This document shows positions 46,100-55,111 of a stretch of DNA of 64,000 nt, in pieces. This DNA comes from Franconibacter helveticus LMG 23732. GTDB lineage: Bacteria; Pseudomonadota; Gammaproteobacteria; Enterobacterales; Enterobacteriaceae. The stretch lies in assembly GCF_000463115.2 (NCBI RefSeq), contig NZ_AWFX01000024.1, positions 1 through 64,000 of the forward strand, in the 5' to 3' direction. Below the pieces are notes generated by a model. That model was not told where the DNA came from and ran no database searches. It saw nothing but the letters and a program-made list of their open reading frames with translations. The stretch's first letter is position 1. Every line of letters begins with the position of its first letter. Both the position numbers and the translations under genes were made by a program.

Positions 46100-47136
46100 G
46101 CTTCCTGCGAGACGGCAATCAGCGGCGCAGCGCGCAGGGCCACCAGATCCGCGCTGCCGGTGCAGAAACAGGCCACCCGCAGCTGTTCAATCAGCACCGC
46201 GAAGTGGTCGATAACCGCCTCCTGCGAGGTGTTGGCGCTGCCGAGCACCGCCGCCGCCTGGCCGACCAGATGCGCGCCAAGGCGCAGCGCTTTGGCGGCG
46301 TCAATGCCATTGTTAATACCGCCGGATGCGATAAGCGGCGTGCCTGGCAGCCCGTCGTGCAAATCGCGCAATGCCCGGGCGGTGGGAATGCCCCAGTCGG
46401 CAAACGCCATAGCGACGGCCCGCTGGCGCGACGTGGCGGCGCGTTCGCCTTCGACGGCGGCCCAGCTGGTGCCGCCTGCGCCTGCGACATCCAGCATCGC
46501 CACGCCCGCTTCTACCAGCTGTTTCGCCACCGGCAACGACAGCCCGGCGCCGACCTCTTTCACCACCACCGGCACGCTGAGCGCTTCCACCGTGCGGCGA
46601 ATAGCCGCCAGCACGCCGCGCCAGTCGCGATCGCCCCGGTTTTGCAGCGCTTCCTGAAGCGGATTGAGGTGGATAATCAGCGCGTCCGCTTGAATCATTT
46701 CCACAGCCCGGCGCGCGTAATCCGCGCCGCCCGGCCCGGCTATCTGCGCCGCGCCAAGGTTCGCCAGCAGCGGAATATCCGGCGCGATACGGCGCAGCTC
46801 GCCCGTCAGGCCGAAATCATTTTCCGCCTCCAGCGCCACGCGCTGTGAACCCACGCCCATCGCCAGCCCCAGCGTCTGCGCCGCCTGGGCCAGATGTTGG
46901 TTAATATGCTGCGCCCGCTGCGCGCCGCCGGTCATGGAGCTAATCAACACCGGCGCCTTGAGCTTTTTGCCGAACAGCAACGTCTCCAGATTGATACTGT
47001 CGAGGTCGAGTTCCGGCAGCGCGCAATGCTCAAAACGCCAGCGCTCAAAGCCGGTAGTCACTTTATTGGTGGCCCGCGCAGGGTCAAGAACGATATCCAG
47101 ATGATCGTTCTTGCGTTGGATGAGTTCTTCCTTCAT
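46096..47136 (-). CDS. idi: Type 2 isopentenyl-diphosphate isomerase
   Basis: A flavin-dependent IPP/DMAPP isomerase, unrelated to the type 1 enzyme. It has 346 residues; [10 protein letters not shown] at the start, [29 protein letters not shown] and [14 protein letters not shown] are typical. GGAG lies before ATG 47136. The crtE-idi-crtX order is that of Pantoea agglomerans-like and Cronobacter clusters; P. ananatis lacks idi here. Confidence 0.95.
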   Translation of the reverse strand: MKEELIQRKNDHLDIVLDPARATNKVTTGFERWRFEHCALPELDLDSINLETLLFGKKLKAPVLISSMTGGAQRAQHINQHLAQAAQTLGLAMGVGSQRVALEAENDFGLTGELRRIAPDIPLLANLGAAQIAGPGGADYARRAVEMIQADALIIHLNPLQEALQNRGDRDWRGVLAAIRRTVEALSVPVVVKEVGAGLSLPVAKQLVEAGVAMLDVAGAGGTSWAAVEGERAATSRQRAVAMAFADWGIPTARALRDLHDGLPGTPLIASGGINNGIDAAKALRLGAHLVGQAAAVLGSANTSQEAVIDHFAVLIEQLRVACFCTGSADLVALRAAPLIAVSQEA

Positions 47137-47187
47137 GACTGCTCCGGTAGGGTAACGTCGTGATTATGCTGGCTGAGCGGAACTGTT

Positions 47188-48129
47188 TTACCGCTGACAG
47201 AGCGGGGGAGCCGTCATAAACGCAGGGTGAACCGCCAGCTGTTGGTTAAACCAGCTATGCATAAACTGCCGGGTGGCGCCGCCGTGGCTGCACACCACCG
47301 CCAGGTGCTCGTCGGCGCGCAATAAGTGTTCCTGCAACCGCTGGTGGACGCGCTCGTTGCCAAGCGCCGCGACCAGCGTGGATTTACCGGCATCTTTATT
47401 GATGTCCTTGCCGGTGGTGGCGAGGCCGTCGATGAGATCGTCAAGCAATTGAAAAGCCTGGCCGAAATCGAGCGCGAAGCTGCGCAGCCGCGCGCGCGCC
47501 GCGCCGGAGGCGTTCGCTGCGATAGCCGCCATTTGCAGCGAAGCGCTGAACAGCACGCCGGTTTTTAAATCGTTAGTGGTATGAATCGCCTCGGTGCTGC
47601 GCGGCTCGCAGCCTTCGCGCAGATCCTGATATTGCCCTTTCACCAGCCCCTGGGTGCCCACCGCGGCGGACAGCTCGCCGACCGCTATGGCGCGCCCCGC
47701 ATCCGTTAACCCTTCCGCGGCCGAGACTACGCCAAACGCCTTGCTCAGCAGCGCCACCGCCGCGAGGATGGCGACGTTTTCACCGAACTTGCGGTGAATA
47801 GTGGGAAGCCCGCGCCGCATAGCGGCGTTGTCCATGCAGGGAATATCGTCAAGGGTGAGGGAGGCGGCGTGGATCATCTCCACCGCGCAGGCGAGGTCGA
47901 GCAGGCCGGGATGAGAAGGCTCGCAGCCTAAATCGCGCGCCGTCAGCAGCATCAACAGCGGGCGGATGCGTTTACCCGGCGCCAGCGTGGCATCGCGCAT
48001 CGCCTGCGTGACCAGATCGCTTTCTTCCGTCTGCGGCAACAGCGAATCGAGTCGGTGTTCAATGTTTTTGCGCATACTTTGCAGTTCGCAGTCATGGCGT
48101 AAGGCTTCGTCGGCGGTGCCTGTCATCAT
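47188..48129 (-). CDS. crtE: Geranylgeranyl diphosphate synthase CrtE
   Basis: Builds C20 diphosphate for phytoene. It has 313 residues; the first Asp-rich motif LDDIPCMDNAAMRRG and the second LLDDLIDGL are intact, with GKRIRPLLMLL and GKDINKDAGKSTLV. It is the first gene of the operon, 51 nt before idi. AGGA lies before two adjacent ATGs; the first (48129) is used. Confidence 0.95.
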   Translation of the reverse strand: MMTGTADEALRHDCELQSMRKNIEHRLDSLLPQTEESDLVTQAMRDATLAPGKRIRPLLMLLTARDLGCEPSHPGLLDLACAVEMIHAASLTLDDIPCMDNAAMRRGLPTIHRKFGENVAILAAVALLSKAFGVVSAAEGLTDAGRAIAVGELSAAVGTQGLVKGQYQDLREGCEPRSTEAIHTTNDLKTGVLFSASLQMAAIAANASGAARARLRSFALDFGQAFQLLDDLIDGLATTGKDINKDAGKSTLVAALGNERVHQRLQEHLLRADEHLAVVCSHGGATRQFMHSWFNQQLAVHPAFMTAPPLCQR

Positions 48130-48288
48130 CGCGTTTCCTGAACTGAGGCATGGCTGTGGTTATGTCCATAAACGTAGTCGCAAGCTTGTACAATTTCCAT
48201 TTTCCTGGATAACTTTACAGCCCAAAGCCGCTGAACTTAAATAAGAAACTCCCTCTTGTTGTAGGGCTATACGCCGCGCTGAATTTGA

Positions 48289-48404
48289 ATGAAAGCGCTG
48301 TGTTAACGGTTGAAAGCATTAAACGCTGTCGCCGAACGGCGGTCAGAAAATGAGTACTGCTTACTTTTCAGTTGATTACCTCACGGCGACACAGCGCATT
48401 TCAT
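48289..48404. repeat. Imperfect inverted repeat in the crtE upstream region
   Basis: ATGAAAGCGCTGTGT at 48289-48303 is mirrored by ACACAGCGCATTTCAT at 48389-48404, and CGCTGTCGCCG near 48324 by CGGCGACACAGCG near 48385. It could be a folded RNA or a small non-autonomous element. Confidence 0.6.
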
Positions 48405-48569
48405 CCTGGCGCTACAAGAGCTCGCCCTTTTCAAAAGCCTTTAAAGTTAACCGCTTACGGCGCGTTTATCGCGTTCTGATGAAGCGCTTTTTCTGTTGAT
48501 AACTAATTGAAATTTATAACAAATATTTTAGCTGAAATTATGTGCGGCGGATCGACTTTATCACTCTAA

Positions 48570-48591
48570 ATACTGGTGGTTTATCCAGTAT
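48570..48591 (+). promoter_or_regulatory. Palindromic operator, LexA-like
   Basis: ATACTGG-N8-CCAGTAT is a perfect 7-bp inverted repeat 45 bp before the glycosidase start. It differs from the LexA consensus (CTGT-N8-ACAG) by G for T symmetrically; single half-sites of this kind occur in known SOS boxes such as those of dinG and dinB. Another repressor is possible. Confidence 0.45.
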
Positions 48592-48635
48592 GAGATAAAG
48601 TAGCTAATAAGGTCTTTCGTCAGGAGGCCGGTATT

Positions 48636-49709
48636 ATGCGTAAATGGTCGACAGAAAAAGCCTGGCAATGGCATGCGCAGCAAGGCTGGCTGCGCGGGTT
48701 CAATTACCTGCCGCGCACGGCGGTTAACTGGACCGAAATGTGGCAGCAGGAGACGTTCGATGCCGCCTGCATCGCGCAGGAATTGCAGTGGGCCAAAGCC
48801 ATCGGCTTTAACAGCCTGCGCACCAACCTGCCTTTTATCGTCTGGGAGCATGACCGCGACGGGCTTATTCGCCGCATTGAGCAGTTCCTGGCAATATGCC
48901 GGCAGAACGACATTCGCGTGATGTTAACGCTGATGGACGACTGCGGCTTCTCTGGCGAACCGCCTTTTCTGGGCCAGCAAAAACTGCCCGTGCCGGGCGT
49001 GCATAACAGCCAGGCGGCGGCGAGCCCGGGGCGCAATATCGTCATGCGCCCGGCGCTGTGGGGGCCGGTTGAGCGCTATGTTAAAGACATCGTCGGCCAT
49101 TTCGCCCACGATAAAACCATCATCATCTGGGATCTTTATAACGAGCCCACCAACCGCATGATTTTTACCCCCGCCGGGCGTAGCGCCTTCGACCCCGCCC
49201 TGGAAAAACGCAGCCATCGCCTGATGGTGCAGGCGTTCCGCTGGGCGCGGGAAATGGACCCTGAACAGCCGTTAACGGTGGGCGCATGGCATATTCTCGC
49301 CGGGCAGGATCCGATCGCGCCGGTTTACTCGCACCCCACGGACCAGCGGGCGCTGGCGCTCTCCGACATTATTTCTTTCCACGCTTACGTGCCGCTGGCG
49401 CAGCTTCATCAGGCGATTGCGTACCTGCGGCAGTTTAAGCGCCCGCTACTCTGCACCGAATGGATGGCGCGGCACGCGGCGTCGGTGATGCATGAACAGC
49501 TGCCGCTGTTCAAGGCGCAGGGCATCGGTTGCTGGCAGTGGGGGCTGGTGAAAGGGCGCACCCAGACCTGGCTGCCCTGGCCTGGGTTTACCGGCATCGA
49601 CAGCGGCGCGTCGCCCGGCTGGTTCCATGACCTGCTGGACGAAACCGGCGTCGCCTTTGATGAAACGGAAACGGCGCTGATAAAACAGCTGGCGCAAGAG
49701 AGCGGGTAA
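48636..49709 (+). CDS. GH5-like glycoside hydrolase
   Basis: A 357-residue (beta/alpha)8 barrel hydrolase of the cellulase/GH5 clan without signal peptide, so cytoplasmic. [14 protein letters not shown] at the N-terminus, LRTNLPF, acid/base E170 in WDLYNEP, SFHAYVP, and nucleophile E275 in LLCTEWMAR are the expected GH-A landmarks. CAGGAGG precedes the ATG. The substrate is unknown. A LexA-like palindrome lies in its promoter region. It has no partner genes for sugar transport next to it. Confidence 0.8.
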   Translation: MRKWSTEKAWQWHAQQGWLRGFNYLPRTAVNWTEMWQQETFDAACIAQELQWAKAIGFNSLRTNLPFIVWEHDRDGLIRRIEQFLAICRQNDIRVMLTLMDDCGFSGEPPFLGQQKLPVPGVHNSQAAASPGRNIVMRPALWGPVERYVKDIVGHFAHDKTIIIWDLYNEPTNRMIFTPAGRSAFDPALEKRSHRLMVQAFRWAREMDPEQPLTVGAWHILAGQDPIAPVYSHPTDQRALALSDIISFHAYVPLAQLHQAIAYLRQFKRPLLCTEWMARHAASVMHEQLPLFKAQGIGCWQWGLVKGRTQTWLPWPGFTGIDSGASPGWFHDLLDETGVAFDETETALIKQLAQESG

Positions 49710-49720
49710 CGCCGCGCTTT

Positions 49721-50254
49721 TTATTCGCCGTTACGCGCCGGGAGCCAGCGTTTTTGCGTGGCGCCCTGGTCATACTGAATCTCTGAAGGCAGCGTAATTA
49801 ACTCGATCAGCACGCCAAAGGGCGTACGGCAAAACCAGGTCTGGTTGCCCTGGCCCTCTTCCTGGGCGAAGCAGTCGTTCGGCCCGTCGAAGAGTTGCGC
49901 GCCATGCTGACGCAGCTTCTGCGCCGCTGCGTAAATGTCATCCACATAAACCGAGAAGTGGCTGATGCCTTCGTGACCGATGGAGTTTGATTTCACCGTG
50001 GCGGCGGGCAGCACCTGGAATAGCTCAATGTTGCAGCCGTTTTTCAGGCGCAGCATGGTTAAACCGGTAATGCGCATATCGGCAGGAAAACCGTTAATGG
50101 TCGTTAGCCCGTCGCCGGCGATGGATTTCTGCGGATCGTTATCCGGCACGATGCGATAAAGCACGCTCGCCTCCAGGGCGTTAATAAAAAACTGCTCCGC
50201 CTGGTTAATATCGGGCACCGTTAATCCAATATGTTCCACGCCGCGAATGGTCAT
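49721..50254 (-). CDS. VOC family (glyoxalase-like) protein
   Basis: A 177-residue vicinal oxygen chelate protein: VEHIGLTVPDINQAEQFF with the first metal histidine, GISHFSVYVDDIYAAAQKL with a second, and a C-terminal FGVLIELITLP glutamate. It is probably a metal-dependent lyase, isomerase or dioxygenase; the substrate is unknown. Convergent with the GH5-like gene. Confidence 0.8.
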   Translation of the reverse strand: MTIRGVEHIGLTVPDINQAEQFFINALEASVLYRIVPDNDPQKSIAGDGLTTINGFPADMRITGLTMLRLKNGCNIELFQVLPAATVKSNSIGHEGISHFSVYVDDIYAAAQKLRQHGAQLFDGPNDCFAQEEGQGNQTWFCRTPFGVLIELITLPSEIQYDQGATQKRWLPARNGE

Positions 50255-50461
50255 GCCGTTCTCCTCTGCTTAACAAAATGAAAAAGTGTAGTTGAAGGCG
50301 TAAAGGATATGAGCGGCAGGAAATAATGACGGCGCGATATTAATAACTCTTTTAATGAATAAACGCCCCTGCTTTTTAACGTTTAAAAGCTCTGGCGGAC
50401 AAATGCCGCAAGGCGGGAAGGGTATAGTTTTATCGCCATTATTTCATGACAGGAGTTATTA

Positions 50462-50857
50462 ATGCGCTTCATGCATATGCGTATTGCCAGACCGGTCGCC
50501 AGCCCGGAAACCACTTTTCAGCTCTATGCCCGCGGGCTGGGTTTTGAGCGCCTCGGGGCCTTTACCGACCACGATGGCTTTAGCGGCATTATGATGGGGC
50601 ATGCCGGGCTGCCGTGGCATATAGAATTGACCGCCTGCCTGCATCATCCTGTTAAGCCCGCGCCGACAGAAGAAGATTTACTGGTGCTCTATTACCCGGA
50701 CGCCGCGCAGTGGCGACAGGTTTGCACAGAGCTTGAAGAGAGCGGCTTTCGGGCTGTTTCCGCTTTCAATCCGTACTGGGATAAAAACGGGAAAACCTTT
50801 GTCGACCCTGACGGCTACCGGCTGGTTATTCAAAACCAGCGCTGGCCGCAAATATAA
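50462..50857 (+). CDS. VOC family protein, YycE-like
   Basis: A 131-residue glyoxalase/bleomycin-resistance fold protein: MHMRIARPVASPETTFQLY, WHIELTAC and DPDGYRLVIQNQRWP, the last a typical C-terminal strand. GACAGGAG lies before the ATG. The function is unknown; a role as a small hydrophobic binding or resistance protein is possible. Confidence 0.8.
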   Translation: MRFMHMRIARPVASPETTFQLYARGLGFERLGAFTDHDGFSGIMMGHAGLPWHIELTACLHHPVKPAPTEEDLLVLYYPDAAQWRQVCTELEESGFRAVSAFNPYWDKNGKTFVDPDGYRLVIQNQRWPQI

Positions 50858-50972
50858 GCAGACGTTTTTATTTCTTTATTTTATTAACTCAGGTAGAAAG
50901 TCAGCGGAAGGGCGTTAGCGTACTGACGCCTGCAAGCTTATTGCTGCACGAGAAAATAAAAGGCGGTTAGCC

Positions 50973-51218
50973 ATGCGCAAAACCCACCTCCGGTTACTTT
51001 ATTTGGTCACCGTAATGATTTTCAGCGTTCTTATTCCCTGGCTGATGTTTCATTTTATTCCGCCTGTTTATCTGCTGCTGCTGGGCTTTTTGGCCAGCTT
51101 CGGCCAGACGTTCGATTTAATGATCTCTTTGCTGACGTTTATGGTGCTCTTTTCAGCCGGGCTCGCTTGCCTGACGGTTTATATGTTTACGCAATGGTAT
51201 AACGCTTCACGTCGTTAA
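50973..51218 (+). CDS. Small membrane protein, two transmembrane helices
   Basis: 81 residues with hydrophobic segments at about 9-40 (broken by Pro-Pro) and 48-72, and basic ends (MRKTHLR, NASRR). AGGCGG lies about 10 bases upstream. No family recognised. It could be an orphan stress or envelope protein. Confidence 0.5.
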   Translation: MRKTHLRLLYLVTVMIFSVLIPWLMFHFIPPVYLLLLGFLASFGQTFDLMISLLTFMVLFSAGLACLTVYMFTQWYNASRR

Positions 51219-51330
51219 AACCCGGCGCGCCGCCAGCCAGCGTCAGGCGCATTAATAAATAAACCGCTTTGCTGCCAAAATCAGTCGCTTAACAGGTTAC
51301 TGGAAAGAGAAATACGATCCGGCGCAAACA

Positions 51331-51360
51331 TTACAACTTTAATTGTTACTCTGAGAGTAA
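51331..51360 (+). promoter_or_regulatory. Candidate MdcR operator(s) upstream of mdcA
   Basis: TTACTCT-G-AGAGTAA (51346-51360) is a perfect 7-bp inverted repeat containing the T-N11-A LysR motif. A second, looser one, TTACAA-N6-TTGTTA, overlaps it at 51331-51348. They lie about 100 bp upstream of mdcA. Assignment to MdcR is inference. Confidence 0.5.
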
Positions 51361-51460
51361 TGATTCGCCTGCTAACTTAATTGATGGATTTACCGCCAGC
51401 GCGCAGACTTTGTTCAGCGTTAAGCAAATCATAAAGATTCGCTATCCCTGGAGGTAAATA

Positions 51461-53116
51461 ATGACAGCTAACCAAACGCCAGCGCGTGTCTGGAACACGC
51501 GCCGCACGGAGAAACAGCGGCGACTGGCTTCTGTTCCCGTGCAGGGCAAGGTGCTTCCAACCGAAGCGCTTGCCGATATGCTGGAAAAACTGATCGCGCC
51601 CGGCGACCGGGTCGTGCTTGAGGGCAACAACCAGAAACAAGCGGATTTTCTCTCCCGCATGCTCGCCGAAGTAAACCCGGAAAAAGTGCACGACCTGCAT
51701 ATGATCATGCCGAGCGTAGGGCGCAGCGAGCATCTTGATATTTTCGAAAAAGGCATCGCCCGCAAACTCGACTTCTCGTTCTCCGGCACCCAGAGCTTAC
51801 GCATTTCGCAACTGCTGGAAGATGGCCTGCTGGAAATCGGCGCCATCCATACCTACATCGAACTTTACTCGCGCCTCTATGTTGACCTGGCGCCAAACGT
51901 GGCATTGATTGCCGGTTACAAAGCGGACCGCAAAGGTAACCTCTACACCGGGCCGAGTACCGAAGATACCCCGGCGCTGGTGGAAGCCGCCGCGTTTCAC
52001 GACGGCATCGTTATCGCCCAGGTTAACGAACTGGTTGATGACGAGTGCGACCTGCCGCGCGTGGATATCCCCGGCTCCTGGATTGACTACGTGGTGGTGG
52101 CGGACAAACCGTTCTTTATCGAACCGCTGTTTACCCGCGACCCGCGCCTGATTAAGCAAGAACACATCCTGATGGCGATGATGGCTATCAAAGGCATTTA
52201 CGCCGAACACCAGGTGCAGTCGCTTAACCACGGCATCGGCTTTAACACCGCCGCCATTGAACTGCTGCTGCCGACTTACGGCGAACAGCTCGGCCTGAAA
52301 GGCAAAATCTGTAAGCACTGGACCTTAAACCCGCATCCGACGCTGATCCCGGCGATTGAAAGCGGCTGGGTGGAAAGCGTGCACTGCTTCGGCGGCGAGC
52401 TGGGCATGGAAGAGTACATCCGCGCCCGCCCGGACATCTTCTTTACCGGCGCCGACGGCTCCATGCGCTCTAACCGCGCCTTCTGCCAGCTGGCAGGCCA
52501 GTATGCGGTGGATATGTTTATCGGCTCGACGCTTCAGGTAGATGGCTACGCTAACTCCTCTACCGTTACCCGCGGTCGTCTTTCCGGCTTCGGCGGCGCG
52601 CCGAACATGGGCCACGATCCGCACGGCCGCCGCCACGCCACCCCGGCCTGGCTCAACATGATCACCGAGCCGGACCCGATGCAGCGCGGTAAAAAGCTGG
52701 TGGTGCAGATGGTCGAAACCTTCCAGGCCGGCGTGAAACCGACCTTCGTGGAAAAACTCGACGCCGTGGACGTGGCGAAAGCCTCCGGCATGCCGCTGGC
52801 GCCGGTAATGATTTATGGCGATGACGTGACCCATGTGCTCACCGAAGAGGGCATCGCCTACCTCTACCGCGCCGAAAGCCTGGAAGAACGCCGGGCGATG
52901 GTGGCGGCGGTAGCGGGCATTACCGATATCGGCCTTGGCGTGGATGCGGCGCGCGTCGCCGAACTGCGTAAGAGCGGCAAAGTGGTTTACCCGGAAGATA
53001 TGGGGATTCGCCGCGCCGACGCCACCCGCTCGCTGCTGGCCGCCAGCAGCGTCGCCGACCTGGTGGAATGGTCCGGCGGGCTTTACAACCCACCTGCTAA
53101 ATTCCGGAGCTGGTAA
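51461..53116 (+). CDS. mdcA: Malonate decarboxylase alpha subunit (acetyl-S-ACP:malonate ACP transferase) MdcA
   Basis: A 551-residue CoA-transferase-like subunit that exchanges acetyl for malonyl on the MdcC carrier thioester. WNTRRTEKQRRLASV, GKVLPTEALADML, LIAGYKADRKGNLYTGPSTEDTP, and GFGGAPNMGHDPHGRRH match the family. CTGGAGG precedes the ATG. It starts an operon of eight genes in the order mdcABCDEFGH, as in Klebsiella. Its stop overlaps the mdcB start. Confidence 0.96.
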   Translation: MTANQTPARVWNTRRTEKQRRLASVPVQGKVLPTEALADMLEKLIAPGDRVVLEGNNQKQADFLSRMLAEVNPEKVHDLHMIMPSVGRSEHLDIFEKGIARKLDFSFSGTQSLRISQLLEDGLLEIGAIHTYIELYSRLYVDLAPNVALIAGYKADRKGNLYTGPSTEDTPALVEAAAFHDGIVIAQVNELVDDECDLPRVDIPGSWIDYVVVADKPFFIEPLFTRDPRLIKQEHILMAMMAIKGIYAEHQVQSLNHGIGFNTAAIELLLPTYGEQLGLKGKICKHWTLNPHPTLIPAIESGWVESVHCFGGELGMEEYIRARPDIFFTGADGSMRSNRAFCQLAGQYAVDMFIGSTLQVDGYANSSTVTRGRLSGFGGAPNMGHDPHGRRHATPAWLNMITEPDPMQRGKKLVVQMVETFQAGVKPTFVEKLDAVDVAKASGMPLAPVMIYGDDVTHVLTEEGIAYLYRAESLEERRAMVAAVAGITDIGLGVDAARVAELRKSGKVVYPEDMGIRRADATRSLLAASSVADLVEWSGGLYNPPAKFRSW

Positions 53117-53976
53117 TGAACAGACAGCCACTGACTCACGCTGAAGGCGCCGCCGACGCGCTGGCGAATATCGCCACCGCCTGCCTGATTGATGAAGCGA
53201 GGCTCACCCCGAAGCCGGGTCTGGTGGACTGTCGGGGAAGCGGCGCGCACCACGACCTGACGCTTGCGCTGATGGAGCGGTCGGCCCACAGCCTGACGCC
53301 CACCTTTCACGCGCTGGCGCAGCAAAGCTGGCAGCGTCCGGCAGATATCGCGCTGCGTGAAACCGTAGGGCGTCTTGGTCGCGAAGGCGAAGCGCAGATG
53401 ATGGCGGCAACCGGCGGCGTGAACACGCACCGCGGCGCTATCTGGGCGCTGGGGCTGTTAGTGAGCGCGACGGCGATGCTGGGCGGCGCGGCAGATGCCG
53501 ACGCTATCGCCCTGGCCGCCGCGCGGCTCGCCAGCCTGCCGGACCACGCTGCGCCCAAAGGCTTCAGCAAGGGGCTACGCGCCACGCGCCGTTATCAGGT
53601 GCCGGGCGCGCGCGAAGAGGCGCAGCAGGGATTTCCGCATGTGATGAACCTGGCGTTGCCGCAGCTGCATGAAAGCCGCCGCCGGGGCGCCGCCGAGAAC
53701 GACGCCCGGCTGGACGCGTTAATGGCCATCATGACGTCGCTTAGCGACACCTGCGTGCTGAACCGCGCCGGGTTGACCGGCCACTACGCCATGCAGCGCG
53801 GCGCCCGCGCCGTGCTGGCCGCAGGCGGCGTCGCCACCGCAGAGGGCCGCCGCGAGCTGGCAAGACTGGACAGCGACATGTTGGCGCTCAACGCCTCGCC
53901 GGGCGGCGCCGCCGACCTGCTCGCCGCCACGCTCTATCTCGACCGCGTGGGCGCGCTATCCCGAATAACCGATTAA
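53116..53976 (+). CDS. mdcB: Triphosphoribosyl-dephospho-CoA synthase MdcB
   Basis: Makes the 2'-(5''-triphosphoribosyl)-3'-dephospho-CoA prosthetic-group precursor from dephospho-CoA and ATP. It has 286 residues, CitG/MdcB family: LTPKPGLVDCRGSGAHHD, FPHVMNLALP, and SLSDTCVLNRAG. It overlaps the mdcA stop (TAATG). Confidence 0.95.
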   Translation: MNRQPLTHAEGAADALANIATACLIDEARLTPKPGLVDCRGSGAHHDLTLALMERSAHSLTPTFHALAQQSWQRPADIALRETVGRLGREGEAQMMAATGGVNTHRGAIWALGLLVSATAMLGGAADADAIALAAARLASLPDHAAPKGFSKGLRATRRYQVPGAREEAQQGFPHVMNLALPQLHESRRRGAAENDARLDALMAIMTSLSDTCVLNRAGLTGHYAMQRGARAVLAAGGVATAEGRRELARLDSDMLALNASPGGAADLLAATLYLDRVGALSRITD

Positions 53977-53985
53977 GAGGGTGTT

Positions 53986-54285
53986 ATGGAACAGATTACA
54001 TTGTCATTCCCCGCAAGCCGCACGCTGAGCGGCAGAGCGCTGGCGGGGGTTGTCGGGTCCGGTGATATGGAAGTGCTTTTCACCGCAGACAGCGAACAGG
54101 CGCTCAATGTTGAGATCACCACCTCCGTGGATAACAGCACCGCGCGCTGGAACGCGCTCTTTGAACGCTTAAGCCTGCTGAACGGGCTGCCCGCGGGCAA
54201 GCTGATTATCCACGATTTCGGCGCGACGCCGGGCGTGGCCCGCATTCGCATCGAACAAGTTTTTGAGGAGGCGAACCATGCGTAA
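53986..54285 (+). CDS. mdcC: Malonate decarboxylase acyl carrier protein MdcC
   Basis: A 99-residue delta subunit carrying the phosphoribosyl-dephospho-CoA arm, attached at the serine in VVGSGDMEVLF (S25 here). GARNALFERL-like region and HDFGATPGVARIRIEQ at the end are family features. It overlaps mdcD by 8 nt. Confidence 0.95.
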   Translation: MEQITLSFPASRTLSGRALAGVVGSGDMEVLFTADSEQALNVEITTSVDNSTARWNALFERLSLLNGLPAGKLIIHDFGATPGVARIRIEQVFEEANHA

Positions 54286-55111
54286 CGATCGCAGCTTTAT
54301 CGAACTCCGGGCGCGTGACCGCGCCAAAGCGCTGCTGGATGAAGGCAGCTTCCGTGAACTGCTCGACCCGTTTGAGCAGGTGATGTCGCCGTGGCTTGGT
54401 AAGCAGGGCATTGTGCCGCAGGCTGACGACGGCATGGTGGTGGCGAAAGGCACTATCAACGGCCAGCCTGCGGTAGTTATCGCCATCGAAGGCACCTTCC
54501 AGGGCGGCAGCATGGGGGAAGTTTCCGGCGCGAAAATGGCCGCAGCGCTTGAGCTGGCGGCGGAAGATAACCGCAACGGCATCCCCACCCAGGCGGTGCT
54601 CTGCTTAGAAACCGGCGGCGTGCGTTTGCAGGAGGCCAACCTTGGCCTTGCGGCGATCGCGGATATTCACGCGGCTATCGTCGACCTGCGCCGCTATACC
54701 CCGGTCGTGGGGATCATCGCCGGTACCGTGGGCTGCTTCGGCGGGATGTCTATTGCCGCCGCGCTGTGCAGCTATCTTATCGTCACCCGCGAGGCGCGCC
54801 TTGGCCTTAACGGTCCGCAGGTTATTGAGCAGGAAGCGGGCGTGGAAGAGTACGACTCCCGCGACCGTCCGTTTATCTGGAGCATGACCGGCGGCGAGAC
54901 CCGCTACCAGAGCGGGCTGGTGGATGCGCTGGTAGGCGATGGCGTGAACGCGGTGAAAGCCGCCATGAACGACGCCATTGCCAGAGGCGTGCCGGAACAG
55001 CACCGCAGCGATAAATATGACGATTTCCTGGCCCGCCTGAGCCGTTTCGATACCTCGAAACAGGCGGACGCAGAGCAGATCAAACAGCTTTTTGCCCGGG
55101 AGGAAAAATAA
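54278..55111 (+). CDS. mdcD: Malonate decarboxylase beta subunit MdcD
   Basis: A 277-residue carboxyltransferase-like subunit that, with MdcE, decarboxylates malonyl-S-ACP. FIELRARDRAKALLDEGSF, IEGTFQGGSMGEVSGAKMA, and GTVGCFGGMSIAA form the oxyanion-hole regions. The ATG at 54278 has GAGGAG upstream and lies inside the end of mdcC; an in-frame ATG at 54263 is less likely. The stop overlaps mdcE. Confidence 0.95.
   Translation: MRNDRSFIELRARDRAKALLDEGSFRELLDPFEQVMSPWLGKQGIVPQADDGMVVAKGTINGQPAVVIAIEGTFQGGSMGEVSGAKMAAALELAAEDNRNGIPTQAVLCLETGGVRLQEANLGLAAIADIHAAIVDLRRYTPVVGIIAGTVGCFGGMSIAAALCSYLIVTREARLGLNGPQVIEQEAGVEEYDSRDRPFIWSMTGGETRYQSGLVDALVGDGVNAVKAAMNDAIARGVPEQHRSDKYDDFLARLSRFDTSKQADAEQIKQLFAREEK

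Larger units (their letters stand above)
48130..48635. other. crtE - glycosidase intergenic region (506 bp)
   Basis: No gene is seen. It holds the presumed crtE promoter on the left, a 115-bp imperfect inverted repeat at 48289-48404, and a 22-bp palindromic site at 48570-48591 just before the glycosidase gene. The right half is AT-rich. Confidence 0.5.

Noticed and set aside
44951-46657. 568-codon open frame antisense to crtX and idi
   Set aside because: Antisense to two well-identified genes with strong family matches; low-complexity Arg-rich product.
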